The notes under the pieces were generated by a model. That model did no database searches, was not told where the DNA came from, and was given only the letters and a program-made list of their open reading frames with translations. From Zingiber officinale (taxonomy: Eukaryota; Streptophyta; Magnoliopsida; Zingiberales; Zingiberaceae), in NCBI RefSeq assembly GCF_018446385.1, contig NC_055993.1, positions 41,103,645 to 41,167,644 of the forward strand: DNA of 64,000 nucleotides, read 5' to 3'. This document shows positions 32,568 through 44,127 of this stretch, one piece after another. A program made the position numbers and the translations under genes. Numbering within the stretch: the first letter of the stretch is position 1; each line of letters opens with the position of its first letter.

Positions 32568-34059
32568 TGTTGGGGCAATTTCCCTAGGTCAAGTTTGACC
32601 AGTTTGAGTAAGCTTGAGTTGAGTCAAGCTTGAGTCGGAATTTGAGTTTTGATGTTTGACAATATAAGGAGGTTGCTGGAGAAATCGTCCGGTTATGAAG
32701 ATGGCCAAAGGATTGACCAGGTTGATGAGAATACAAGTCAAGTATGTCAAGGTTGACAGGAGACTTGATTGGGAAAGTCCTAACTGGATGTTAAGCATTT
32801 GGAAAGTCCTAGTGAGGACCTAGGCAGGAGAAAGTCCTGGTGAGGAGCCAGGCAGTTGGAAAGTCCAAGTGTGATCTTGGTAAAGGAGAAAGTCCTGGTG
32901 AGGAGCCAGGCAATTGGAAAGTCCAAGCATATGGTCTTGGCAAGGTAAGTCCTGGTATGACTTAGCAAGGAAGACCCGACAACTAGGATGAGACCGAAGG
33001 AAGCTCCTGAAGGCAAGGCGTGAAGGATGAGGAGATATCCGAGGGACGCAAGGCTGATGGAGGAGGCTAGAAGGCTAGTTCGAGGTTGGTCGGGTATGGC
33101 CAAAGGCTAGGCATAGAGACCCAACAGGTCATGGTTGACCGGAAGTTGGGTTTGGGACTTTGGACTTGAGTTTGAGTCAAGTTCAGAGTGTTCAATCGAT
33201 CGGGCGATCGATTGAACAGGGTCCAAATCAATCGATCGCTCAGTTTGGACTGTGCTGCGATTGTGGGAAGGCCCAATCGATCGGCCGATCGATTGGGATA
33301 TGAAATCACGAGCACAGAGACTTTCCCAATCGATTGGGCGATCGATTGGGAGCTGCCAATCGATCAGTCGATCGATTGGGCAGCAGAAGCTCTCACGCGG
33401 ATGCGAGAGCACAGAAAGGTTCTGAATCGATCGGGCGATCGATTCAGAAAGTCCCAATCGATCGGTCGATCAATTGGGAAGTGACCGTTGAGCAGGATGC
33501 AGGTGATGGACGACTGCGATGGAGCGATGCTGACGTGGCAATCTATTGGGGATGAATTCGATCAATTGGGAGCACTGTTTAAAGCTTGGGCAGAGCATTT
33601 TCTCCACAAATTTTTGAGATCTTTCTCCTGCGATTTTTCGGTGATCTTCAGCAACTTTCTTCGATCTTCACAGCCAGTTCTTGAAGGCTCTTGGGAGTGT
33701 TCTCTCAAGGTTCAAGAGGCAACAACAAGCAACAAGTAAGCAAGAAGAAGGGTGTATTGTAGTTATATCTTGTATTTTTCTTCTTGTGTGAGTTGTGTTA
33801 TTGTGTGTGGATTTGTACGAGACTTCTCCGCCTTCGGCTACGACCAAGAAGGAGTTGTTCATAGTGTAAGAGCATGTCGTGTGTGGATCCTTGGATTAGT
33901 CACCTCTTCTTGAGGTGGATACTAAGTAAACCCTAGGTGTTAGCATTGTGAGTGTTTGTCTTCGAGTATTCCACTACACAATAATAAGACGAAGCAAACT
34001 GACGCAAGCGCGACGAAACGCTATTCACCCCTCCTCTAGCGGGCACATCGGTCCCAACA
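32568..34059 (+). repeat. Element C 3' LTR
   Basis: The LTR is 1492 bp and pairs with 26355-27852. Seven palindromes lie at 33190-33480. Confidence 0.95.
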
Positions 34060-34064
34060 GTTTC

Positions 34065-34331
34065 AAGTTGTCTGACGACCAATTTAGGGAGGTACAAGAC
34101 CATTTTCAGTTTACTAGAGATTTTCATAGTCAGGTGACAGGATTCGTTCAAGATTATGAGGTTGACCAGGAAAGAATGAGGAATTTCATAGATGATATGG
34201 ATATTACTCGACAACAAGTAGACGCTCTTTACCAATATCATCAGCACATTGGCCATCTCCCTGGTATGTCTAGATTTCCCTCCGGCACACATTGGGGACT
34301 CCCTTATCCCCCTCCCCCGCCACCGTATTGA
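34065..34331 (+). pseudogene. Athila ORF-1-like gene in element E, part 2
   Basis: After the GTTTC duplication, the frame FKLSDDQFREVQDHFQF, FIDDMDITRQQVDALY continues to a Pro-rich end (LPYPPPPPPY) and stop at 34329. By position it is the C-terminal part of the gene cut at 26354. The frame is also open upstream into the LTR of C (ATG at 33948), which I take as chance. Confidence 0.65.
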
Positions 34332-35444
34332 TTTCATCGGGACGATGAAAAATCTAAGTCTGGAGGGGTGTTGTGTTTGCACAACCTGAGTCGAGTCGAG
34401 TCCTTTTCTTATCTGTAAATTTATTTAGTCTACTTTATCTACTTGCATTTCATTTTTATTTCTTTTAATTTCATATTTCTTGCATCTCATTTGCACTTCC
34501 TTTTCCTACTTGTAGTTTTTCATCGTTTTTATTTTGAAGTTTTAAGGCATATTTGAGAACATCAAACCTTCTACTTCCTCTGCTGACCTGCCTAATAGCA
34601 AAATGACTAGCACGTGTAATTTCTTAGTTCATGTGTTGTAGAGATAGTGTTAGTATGCTTGATGTACCTCCTTTCTCTATCTTTAGTAGCATGAAATAAG
34701 CTAAGTATTGTACGGAGTTTAGTATAAGTCTTGCCCTAACCTTAAAGATCTTACTTTCACTTCACTTAAGTACTTAAGCTTGAATAGTAAAAATATTTTG
34801 AAATAGTTGTGATTCATCCAATTTGCTTAGTACTTCTGTTCCCATAAGGATTCCTTAGTTACATTTTGATTACTGGATAACCTCGGATCATGGAAGCTCA
34901 TTTGGAAAAATCTAAATTCCAACATATGCATCTGGCATTTGTGATTAGTGCTAGACCTCTATAGCACCAAAAAAAATAATAAAAAAATAAAGAAAAAAAA
35001 GAGTTGAATAAGGGATAAAAAATAGTTGTCGTGAGTGGAAACTAACAATTTACCCCTTTGAGACCGAATTAGGTAACTGAGGAAATAAATGTTATGTTTC
35101 TCTTGATTCCGAGTAGTATCCTTTGAGACCTTGTGTAATTTAAGGAAAACGAACCAAGTGTGTGGCAGGTAAGTGTCTATCACCGGGAACATTAGGAACT
35201 CAATTGTATGGCGACTTGACTAGGACAGAAAATTGAAACTTGAAGAGTTTGAGTTACTTATTGCACCGAGCACAAAGAACTTATGCTTAGGCCATACTTA
35301 GGTTACTCCACAATCATGCTTATCAATGAAACTAGTTAATAGAGTTAGGCGAGTACACTAGGGATTATGATACACTATAAGAACTCATGAACATAGATTG
35401 CAGCGTTTTGCTTGAGGACGAGCAAAGGGTCAAGTCTGGGGGTG
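34332..35444 (+). other. Element E 3' untranslated region and polypurine tract
   Basis: No ORF or domain. AAGTCTGGAGGGGTGTTG near 34353 resembles an extra purine tract. The functional one, CAAGTCTGGGGGTG, is just upstream of the 3' LTR (35431-35444). Confidence 0.7.
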
Positions 35445-36994
35445 TGATGTGCGTAGATATTATGATCGTTTATGCATGTTTTAACGCACATTCACTTACT
35501 TTATTTGTATATATTCTTTGCACGATCATCTCTCTTATCATTTATTCAGTATTTATTACTCTTTTGTCGGAGATCTGCTCTTTGTTTGGTTTTATGTTGA
35601 TAGGGACAACTTCTGGAGCGAAAACTGCAATTGTCGATGCACCGAAGCAAAGAAGAGCACGACCGTGCAACCCTTCACGACCGTGTGGCCATTCCAGACA
35701 GAGAGCATAGCACAACCGTGCAACCCTGCATGGCCATGTGGCCATTCCCCGAGAGAAAGCAAAGCATAGCCATGCAACCTTACACGGTCGTGCCTCACAA
35801 CCAGCAGCCAAGATCCATACGGCTGTGTGAACCTCACACGACCGTGAAGTGCAGCCCGAGCCAAAGCAAGACACAACCGTGCAGATGTGGCACAGCCGTG
35901 CCACTTAACCCGAAGAGAAGAATAGCTTGGCCGTGCAAATCTCGCACGGTCGTGGCACGGGTCGTGCGGCGCCCATGCCCTAGCCTATATAAAGGCTTTT
36001 AACTCTTCTCCTCGAGGGGGGGGAGGCGAATCGTTCAAGGAGATTTACCTTGGTGCCGTTCCACGCTATCCCAGACGTCCGTTCAATGATCCGAGATCAC
36101 CTTCATCACCGCATCAACTCCAGAAGCAAAGGATTGGATCCGAAGATTACTCGACATTATTGGATAAGCATCTCTTCTCTTTCTCTCTTCTCGTTTGAGG
36201 ATTGTATGCTTACTTATATTATGTCTTTGGGTTTTTCTCCTGTGTCTATGGAGTAGATCCTTTGTTCTAGGATTAGGGAGTAGTTGTGGATAGGGTTTGA
36301 CGTAAGACTCATGTTTATGCCTTTACTCATTGGATGATTTCGCTTGCGTTGTTTCTATTTGATATGCATGAGACTTGTTGCTGAGATTACCTTGTCATAT
36401 TAGTTGATTGTGTAGGAATTGCTAATTTCGTAAAGAGAGGATCATAGATCGTATACCCGAGGGGCCCTAGTGACAGGGGTAGCCCATTCACGGACATCTA
36501 GGATACTCCCTTGAAAGGAGAGGCAACTTCTCCACAAGGAAATAAGAGACCAAACCAAACCCCTATGTCTATCCCTAATGATACTGATTAGATTTGTATT
36601 CTTGTGATCTACCGAAGCACCCTAGTGACAGAGGTTAACCGTAATAGGATTTCATAGGGATCTTCTCTATTTAGTATTTAAGGATAGTAGCTTTAACTTC
36701 TGACAAATGCATGTTGATTGACAATGAGGAAAAGATAGAACATGATACATCAGATTCCACCACAACGAAGCCGAACTCCTAGAACTCTTCCCAATCCAAG
36801 TTAACCTTTCTCTCTTTTGTTAGTTCTCACATCTACTTCCCCATTTCCTTTCTTCCTAAGAAATAGTTAACTTCCAACCAATGGTAGTTTAGCTAATTCT
36901 ACGTGAAAAATCGCTAGTACTTATAACCAATCATCGTGGGATCAATAATCTTTTATTACTGACGACGTATTCATTCACTTGCGGAAGCGTAACA
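35445..36994 (+). repeat. Element E 3' LTR
   Basis: The LTR is 1550 bp and pairs with 20204-21749. The CACGACCGTG-type palindrome array is at 35640-35975, followed by TATATAAA at 35986-35993. Confidence 0.92.
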
Positions 36995-36999
36995 AAATA

Positions 37000-37936
37000 G
37001 TAGGCATCGGTTCGACCTAGGATTTTAGGAGGAAATCCGAAAGTCAGAACTGGACAATCCAGAAATTATCAAAAGTTATCTTTTATATTACTTTATTATT
37101 TGCTATTATTCTAACTTTATTTTGTAGGAGACTAACATCTTTTGCATGGCTAGATTCGACCTTTATCAGTAGACTAAACATTCGAATCGGTCGATCGAAC
37201 CTCCAATCAACAAAATCAGATTTTCAGCCAGCTGATTGAGTTCGACCAAGGGATCGATCGACCGAATCTCGGGATCAGTCGACCGAACAGTGGATATGCG
37301 ATGACCAAGATCAGGCCGGATTGATCAAATCATACCAGATAAGCCAATGAGGATAGCGGGATCGGTTGACGAAATGGTGGGATCGATCAACCGAACAAAG
37401 ACTTATCTAAAGTTGAATCTGGATGGGAAGACGAAGCAATTCAGGCAGGATTGGTCGATCGAACGTTGGGATCAGTCAACCGATCAACATTGAGTCAAAG
37501 ACTGATCCCAAAATTAGTGGATCTGGATCAGGTCTAGCTCGGCTATAAAAAGAGGGTTGACCAATAGCTTCGATACAACACATTCAGAACAATCATCTTA
37601 TGTGCGCGTTGCTCTGAAACAACTCAACAACACTCAGCCGTTGCTCCGACAATCACCGAATAACTGCTAATCATTTGTTGTTAGTATACCTTGCTTTTTT
37701 AATACTTGTACTTGCATATTTGTAAAGAATTTACGAATTAATAGTGGATTGCCCAACGTAAGTGATCAAGGATCGTGAACCTTAGACTTGGAGTCGTCAC
37801 AATCTCAGAACCAAGTAAAACCAAAGGTGTTAGTTTTGTCTTCTCTCTTTATTCTGCTATGTTATTCTGTGTTTTCTGAAACGAGCGAAAAAACCATAAG
37901 TACTATTCACCCCCTCTAGCACGCATTGATCCTACA
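37000..37936 (+). repeat. Element A 3' LTR, second segment
   Basis: It resumes after element E. It includes the GGTCGACCGAAC-type repeats (37180-37460), TATAAAA at 37544-37550 and the LTR end GATCCTACA at 37936. Confidence 0.88.
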
Positions 37937-39628
37937 ATTGACTCAAAAGGAAATTACTTTTAGGTAAAATATATATTTAAAGGTAGTTTACAGGGACAAG
38001 ATTTTATTTTTTGTTCAGATCATGGATAAAATATGTTGGCCCAAAGGAAGATGTATTATGTGGCTAATTAAATTGTTGTGAGCTATGGGCCATTATATAG
38101 TTCATATAAACCATTTAGTATATGTATAATGTGTTGGTCCAAAGGAAGACACATTATGACTATCTAAGGTTTAAGTTATATTTAAGAGTACCGCTAACAA
38201 ATTGTATTTTTAATTCAAAGATTAAAAAGTAAGGTTGTATATGGTATCTTATAAGGAGCCTGTTAATATGCATATTTTTATTACATCATTATATGATAAT
38301 TAATTAATTATTAATTTATCTTTGTTCTTGGATTTAGTTAAATTGTGAGCTTACGATGGATATTATAATTTATCCATGGCCATGCAGGCCTCACGACCCG
38401 TGGCAACGCGCACAAACGTGCCAACTGCGTCCTCCCGTGAGGCCGCACAGTCCGTAGTCACATGGGTTGGTAGGCCACATACGCTTGTCGCCACGCAGGA
38501 GTGAACAGTCGCAGCGTCCGTGGCCTCGCAAGAGGCCATGGCCAGACAACCCAGCACAGAGGCCATGGCCAGACAACCCAGCACAGAGGCCATGCAGACC
38601 GCGACCATGTCCCCGGTAGTGGTCCTACACGCCTCGCACATAGGCACGGAGGCGACCGTGGCTCAGTGGCACACAGAGAGGTCAGCTGCCCAGACGAGCG
38701 CGGAGGTGACCGTGGCCCAGGCGCTTTTACAGGTGTGCGCGACGATGGCCCACCCATGACTAGACACATTTTTCTGGTGAAACAGGCCCGCATGAGGGTG
38801 TCGGCTCGTCGGTGACGTGAACTTGACCGTCTTGCAAGACACCGCTCTAATGTGATTTTGCCGAGCGGACCTTGTGGTAAAGCTTGACTTAGTCACATTA
38901 TTGGACGTGGACCTGCAGGGAATGCTGACCCGGTCTATCATCACCATAATAATGAAATTTCACAGTACGACGAGTCCGACATCACATACGACATGTTCCC
39001 TGGCGCCGTGCTATGACTCCCACCCACCTCCAGATGATTTCTTTAGCTATTATAATGTTATTGCTATTTTAAACATGATTTTATTAGTACTTCGGATCAT
39101 TATTTGCTTTATGATTATGAGATTGTCTTATTTAAGTCCATGCAATAAATTTAGTTAGTTTGCTCTTATAATAAAATTATTTATGCACTTCATATTCCAG
39201 CAATCTATGTATGATCTGATGATTTAAAATCATGTGTTGTACCCTTTATTAAAGGAAAGTTTTTAAACATGCATGATTACTTGTTATTTGAACATGAATG
39301 ATTCATTATTGTTCAAAATTATTCGAATATCTTTTGAACATGATTAGTTGCTGTTAATTTTTATTTGAATATTCATGTTTAGTAGATACATGCTTATTAA
39401 TTGAGAGATGTTAGTTCCTCTCCCTATACATTATTTGATCGAAATTTCTCTAATAAAATTGAATATTCTTATATAAATGGGAGATTACTGTAGTACTCTA
39501 AGTTTACTTTCGATCTCATTATATAGAAAATATTTAATATTATAATGTAGTTTTTGGGTCAAATAGACTTATGTGTAGAATTGTCAATTTAGCCTTCTCA
39601 TTATTATTTTAAATGTAGTGATTCACCG
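37937..39628 (+). other. Putative leader of element F with a GC-rich island
   Basis: AT-rich DNA to 38370 contains two copies of a phrase around TTGGCCCAAAGGAAGA (38038 and 38135). A GC-rich stretch at 38370-38910 has a 27-bp unit, GAGGCCATGGCCAGACAACC plus seven bases, repeated about 2.3 times from 38532. AT-rich DNA continues to the gag ATG at 39629. ORFs in the GC-rich part overlap on both strands and match no family I recognise. Confidence 0.5.
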
Positions 39629-40595
39629 ATGACCTCAAAAAATGTTATTGTTGACTTAACGAAAGGGGATAAATTAGATGACACTAACTATGACATATGG
39701 CATCGAAAAATCCAATACCTCTTGAACGAGTAAGAGTTGCTTGATCACATTACTACATCCATGACCCCACCTGCAGAAGGCAGCACTGCTCTACACCGAC
39801 GAGATCAAGAGGCTTACAACTCATGGTTCAACAAAGATCGTAGCACACACTTTACACTATTAAGATTTTAGAGGTACCTCTACCACAAGGTTAAGGGCTC
39901 TTATTTTGAAATTTGAGACCCTCCAAAAAGATCCCCGACAGAACATGACTGAGCACCGAAAAAATTAGATGACACTAACTATGACATATGGCATCGAAAA
40001 ATCCAATACCTCTTGAACGAGTAAGAGTTGCTTGATCACATTACTACATCCATGACCCCACCTGCAGAAGGCAGCACTGCTCTACACCGACGAGATCAAG
40101 AGGCTTACAACTCATGGTTCAACAAAGATCGCAGCACGCACTTTACATATTAAGATTTTGGAGGTACCTCTACCACAAGGTTAAGGGCTCTTATTTTGAA
40201 ATTTGAGACCCTCCAAAAAGATCCCCGACAGAACATGACTGAGCATCTCAGGATGATGTTAAGCATGATCCTTGACTTGAAGTCTGCAGGTCACAATCTC
40301 ACTGATGAGCAGTAGGTGCAGGTTGTCATAAGATCTTTGTCAGACTCTTAGACTCACATGAAATAAATCCTCACTCACAATGAGAGCATTAAGAATTTTT
40401 CTGACATCTCTCACCATGTGGAGTTAGAGGCTAAGCGCGAGGAAGCTATGCACACTACTACCCTTGTCGCCCAGGGAGGTAGACAACAGGGCAAGAAGGG
40501 TCCAAAGAAGAACTTCAAGAGGAAGAGGTAAAATGTCGCATCCACTTCCAAAGAGGGGCAGACACCAAAGCGCCAAAGAGGCAAGCACGTCAAGG
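39629..40595 (+). pseudogene. Element F gag (copia type), with internal tandem duplication
   Basis: ATG at 39629 opens MTSKNVIVDLTKGDKLDDTN, then YDIWHRKIQYLLNE, the copia gag entry. A 291-bp stretch (39671-39961) is repeated at 39962-40252. Then come MLSMILDLKSAGHNLTDEQ and HNESIKNFSDISHHVELEA, characteristic of copia gag. A Lys-rich end (GKKGPKKNFKRKR) runs into integrase without zinc knuckle or protease. Several in-frame stops make it non-functional. Confidence 0.85.
39671..40252. repeat. 291-bp tandem duplication inside gag of F
   Basis: The two copies (39671-39961, 39962-40252) differ at only a few bases. The period is a multiple of three, so the frame is kept. Confidence 0.93.
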
Positions 40596-41347
40596 GGCTT
40601 CGTATTTCCTCACATTTAAAGATGATTATTCACGATATGGATATATTTATTTGATCACTCACTGCTATGAAGTATTAGATTGCTTCAAACACTTCTTGGC
40701 AGAGGTTGAGAATCAATTAGGCAAAACCATAAAAGTTCTTCAGACAGATCAAAGACGTGAATATCTTTCGGATGAGTTCTGAACTTTATGTGAATAAAAA
40801 GGAATACGTAGAAAATTAACTATTCTAAATACACGGCAACAAAATGGTGTTGCTGAAAGATGGAATAAAACACTGTTGGATATGGTTAGGTTGATGATAG
40901 CGCTGCCAACCTTCCAATATCTTTTGGGGGGGGGGGGGGGGGGATGCTATAATGACTATGGCCTATATCCTTAACCGCGTACCTTCACAATCAGTTCCTT
41001 CCACCCCTTATGAGTTATGGCATGGTGAAAACCCAAATTTAGATAATCTAAGCCCATGGGGTTCAGCGGGATATATCCATGGCACTTCTCACAAGTTTGG
41101 AAAACTTGACCCTAAAGCTAGAAAGTTTATCTTTATAAGATATCCTGAAGTCTCTAAGGGTTATGTCATGTACGGACAACATCTGAATGGAGGGATGACA
41201 GAAAAAGACGTCCGAGATGTTGTTCTCTTAGAAACAAAATTTCCTAGTATCGGTGACACTAGAAAGAGTCTTGATCTCCATGAGTTGGATGACCCTAATA
41301 ATATTCTACCATCTTCCAGCGAAGGGAGAGAATTAGTTCCCAACTAG
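40596..41347 (+). pseudogene. Element F integrase, truncated
   Basis: It starts abruptly inside the catalytic core (TFKDDYSRYGYIYLI), continues with LQTDQRREYLS in place of the usual Asp-Arg-Gly-Gly-Glu motif, and RQQNGVAERWNKTLLDMVR, which carries the catalytic Glu. The N-terminal zinc domain and protease are deleted. An 18-G run at 40926-40943 breaks the frame. Then AYILNRVPSQSVPSTPYELW and the integrase C-terminal region follow. Confidence 0.87.
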
Positions 41348-43085
41348 GAAGCCGCCAGAGATAGTAGAGATGATCATGATAGTGGGAGCTTTATGCCTAG
41401 TGGGAGCACACCTATAGAAGAACAAGACGATCAGATACGCCGTAGCAAACATGGACACATACCTCGTCGTCGATTTGAGATTGAAGAGGAAGCCCTTGTG
41501 TGCCAGCTTGCTACTGATGATGAGCCTACTTCTGTTAAAGAAGTATTAACTTCATCTGCTAGTAAAGAGTGGAAGGAAGCAATGCAAGATGAGATGGACT
41601 CTATGAGTAAGAATCAAGTTTGGGAACTTGTCGACCTCCCTCCAGGGCGTAAGGCTATTGGAAATAAATAGATTTTCAAAGTCAAACGCAAGGCGGATGG
41701 ATCAATGGACAAATATAAAGCACGACTTGTAGAGAAAGGATATACTCAAAAGGAGGGTATAAATTTCAATGAGACATTCTCCCCAGTGGTGAGATTCACA
41801 TCGGTTCACCTTATTCTAGCTATGGTTGCACATTTAGACTTAGAACTTTTTCAGATGGACGTTAAAACAATATTTCTCAATGGTGAATTAGACGTAGAAA
41901 TTTATATGGTTCAACCGGAAGGTTTTGAGGCAAAGGGATAGGAGCGCAAAGTTTGTCATCTCAAACATTCCATTTATAGCCTCAAACAATCGTCTAGATA
42001 GTGGTATTTTAGATTTCATAAATCTATTATCTCATTTGGTTTTGAGATGATTGAAGAAGACTACTGTGTATGTTAAACGTACGATGGAAAAGATTCTTAT
42101 TTTGTCATTATATGTTGATGATATTTTATTGGCAAGAAATGACATGAAATCTATCAAAGTCACTCGAAAATGGTTGTCTTCTATCTTTGAGATAAAAGAC
42201 ATGGGTGAAGTAAATTATGTGCTGGGAATAAAGATCACCAGAAATCGCTCGAATAAACTTCTGTGTTTGTCATAGGAGACTTATATAAATAAGATTCTTG
42301 AGCGATTTTGGATGCATTATTCCAAACCCATCGATACTCCAATTGATAAGAGTTGTGTTTTAAGTATCAGTCAATGTCCACAAACTGATAAGGAAAAGAA
42401 TGAAATGTCTAAAGTGCCATATGCTGCTATAATTAGAAGCCTAATGTATGCCATGTTAGGCATACGGCTAGACATTAGCTTTGCGGTGGGCCTTGTTAGT
42501 AGTTATCAAAGTAATCCCGGTCGCATTCACTGGAAAGTAGTTAAAAGGATTTTTCGATATCTCTGTGGTACTTCGGACCTTGTCTTATGTTATAAAGGAG
42601 GTGACTTAAGATTGAGAGGTTACAGCGATGTTGATTGGGCCGGTGACAAAGATGAACGCAAATCCACCTCAGGTTATGTGTTTATGTTGGGTGGAGGGGT
42701 CATTTCTTGGAGTAGCAAGAAACAAACATGCATTGCTTTGTCCACCATGGAATCAGAATATGTGGCTTGTTCTGCTGCATGTCAAGAGGTTGTTTGGTTG
42801 CAGAGTTTCCTATAGCGATTGGCCATGATACAATTGACAAAGGAGGCGGTGGTGCTGTATGTTGATAGCACATCGGCCTTGACCTATGATAAGGACCCTA
42901 AATACCATGGACAAATCAAACACATTGACATTCGTTATCACTACATTCGGGATTTAGTTGCAAAGGAGTTGGTGGTTCTTCGACACATTTCAATAGGTCA
43001 TATGTTGGCTGATCCACTAACTAAACAAATCCCGAGGGAGGCATTTGTAACCCATATTAGAAATATGGGATTGTGTAAATTGTAA
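41348..43085 (+). pseudogene. Element F reverse transcriptase and RNase H
   Basis: The copia reverse transcriptase opens with EWKEAMQDEMDSMSKNQVWELVDLP, a stop where Trp is expected (about 41670), KARLVEKGYTQKEGINFNET, LFQMDVKTIFLNGEL and, after a frameshift near 42040, the catalytic LSLYVDDILLA. RNase H follows: YAAIIRSLMYAML, YSDVDWAGDKDERKSTSGY, ALSTMESEYVACS and, past a stop near 42813, VDSTSALTYDKDPKYHGQIK and HIDIRYHYIRDLV, ending LCKL at 43085. It is a typical copia pol end, broken by several stops. Confidence 0.92.
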
Positions 43086-44127
43086 CACAATATTTATTGA
43101 CAATTAAGCAATAATGTTTTCCTTCCTTATGTGTGTCTATGGTTGGAATACTTTACACATCAAGAAAGTGTCGCTAGGCTTTGAATGGACCCCCCCCCCC
43201 CCTCACATGGGTCATTCGCCTTGGCGCTATGAGAGCGAGCGAGATAAATTTATATCTATGGCGCTATGAGAGTGAGCAAGATATTTTCGTTTTATTGTTG
43301 CCTTAAACTGAATTAAGATGAGATCCCTCTGGATCGATCATAGGATATGAGAATCAATTCCGTTAAGCCTTTATTAAGTCGGTTGCGAGTTTCATGATAA
43401 GACGTCGTGAGACTCGGGTTAGCCGCACTAGGAGTGGCTAGACTAAGAACTGTATGGTGTTATTTTTTTATGTTGTAAGTGATACGCCCATAATGATGGA
43501 AGAACACCGTAGCATGTGACCATACCAGATGTGCGTAAAACGACCATTGAAGAGAATGATGAATGAGACTGTTTCATCATTGTGTGAGCTCTTGGATCAT
43601 AATTTTTTGATCCATCTGTACCCTTAGGACTTAAGATCTATGCCATAAAAAGGAAGCTTGATGTTGCTACTTTAGCATGCAACTTAGGGCTATGGCTGTT
43701 ACAGTCCAGCGAGACATGACTAGGAAAGCGGTCAAGACTAATTGAATTGACATGAGAACTCAAGAAATACATCTAAGTATTACACCGTGTTTTGTGGCTC
43801 ATACCTTGAGGGAATATGTCGACTTAATGGCGATAAAGTCGTGAGCACAAAACGTTCGAGTTTTGACGTCGCTAGTTTTAAGAGATTCGGGATGTCAAAA
43901 CTGGTGAATATTGAAGATATCTAGGGTACCACAGGAATCCTTTAGAGTATTGTGATCTGTTAGTTTTGGTGATAATTTAATAGATCACTACTCATTTGTT
44001 GTGCTGACTCTCATAAGGTCGCTCACTCCATTCGTCGTAAGTTAGATTGAGAAGCAAGTGTCGAGAGATGAATTGCTCTTAGTGAGCAACTGACCTTTTA
44101 TTGTGCCCTCTGTGGGCAAGTGGGAGA
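43086..44127 (+). other. Element F 3' untranslated region with polypurine tract
   Basis: A 1-kb non-coding stretch, long for copia. It includes a 13-C run (43190-43202) and two copies of GGCGCTATGAGAG (43223 and 43260). It ends with CAAGTGGGAGA, the purine tract, at 44117-44127. Confidence 0.75.

Larger units (their letters stand above)
26355..34059 (+). mobile_element. Element C: SIRE-like copia retrotransposon, gag only
   Basis: LTRs 26355-27852 and 32568-34059 (about 1.5 kb, TGTTGGGGCAAT to GGTCCCAACA) are flanked by a perfect target duplication GTTTC (26350-26354 and 34060-34064). The interior of 4.7 kb has a decayed initiator-Met primer site, a gag gene with two zinc knuckles, then about 3 kb of non-coding DNA and a purine tract. 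No protease, integrase or reverse transcriptase was found. It has the same plan as element A, and the LTR ends are similar (both have TATTCACC-CTCTAG before the terminus), so the two are sister families. Confidence 0.93.
20204..36994 (+). mobile_element. Element E: Athila-like Ty3 retrotransposon lacking RT, RNase H and integrase
   Basis: Two LTRs of about 1.55 kb (20204-21749 and 35445-36994) begin TGATGTGCGTAG and end AGCGTAACA. The 5' LTR is followed by an Asp-tRNA type primer site. Inside are gag, a protease, and an ORF resembling the Athila ORF-1 family in the position of an envelope-like gene. The enzymes normally between protease and that ORF are missing. A purine tract (AAGTCTGGGGGTG) precedes the 3' LTR. 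The flanks are GAACA and AAATA: a 5-bp duplication with two transitions is plausible but not proven. Element C splits it at 26355-34059. Confidence 0.9.
1..37936 (+). mobile_element. Element A: SIRE-like copia retrotransposon, gag only, 5' end outside window
   Basis: The 5' LTR pieces (1-258, 12849-13069, 15462-15739) line up collinearly with 37183-37936, the end of the 3' LTR. Both LTRs end in ATTGATCCTACA. The 5' LTR is followed by an initiator-Met-tRNA type primer site at 15742. The 3' LTR begins TGTTGGTGCAGG at 19646, directly after a purine tract (AAAAAGGGGGAGAT). The complete LTR is about 1.5 kb once insertions are removed. The interior is only 3.9 kb (15740-19645): a decayed gag and then AT-rich non-coding DNA, with no protease, integrase or reverse transcriptase. 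This matches the terminal-repeat-with-gag (TR-GAG) class of plant non-autonomous elements. B, D and E (with C inside E) interrupt it. The left end lies beyond the window, so its target duplication cannot be tested. Confidence 0.85.
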
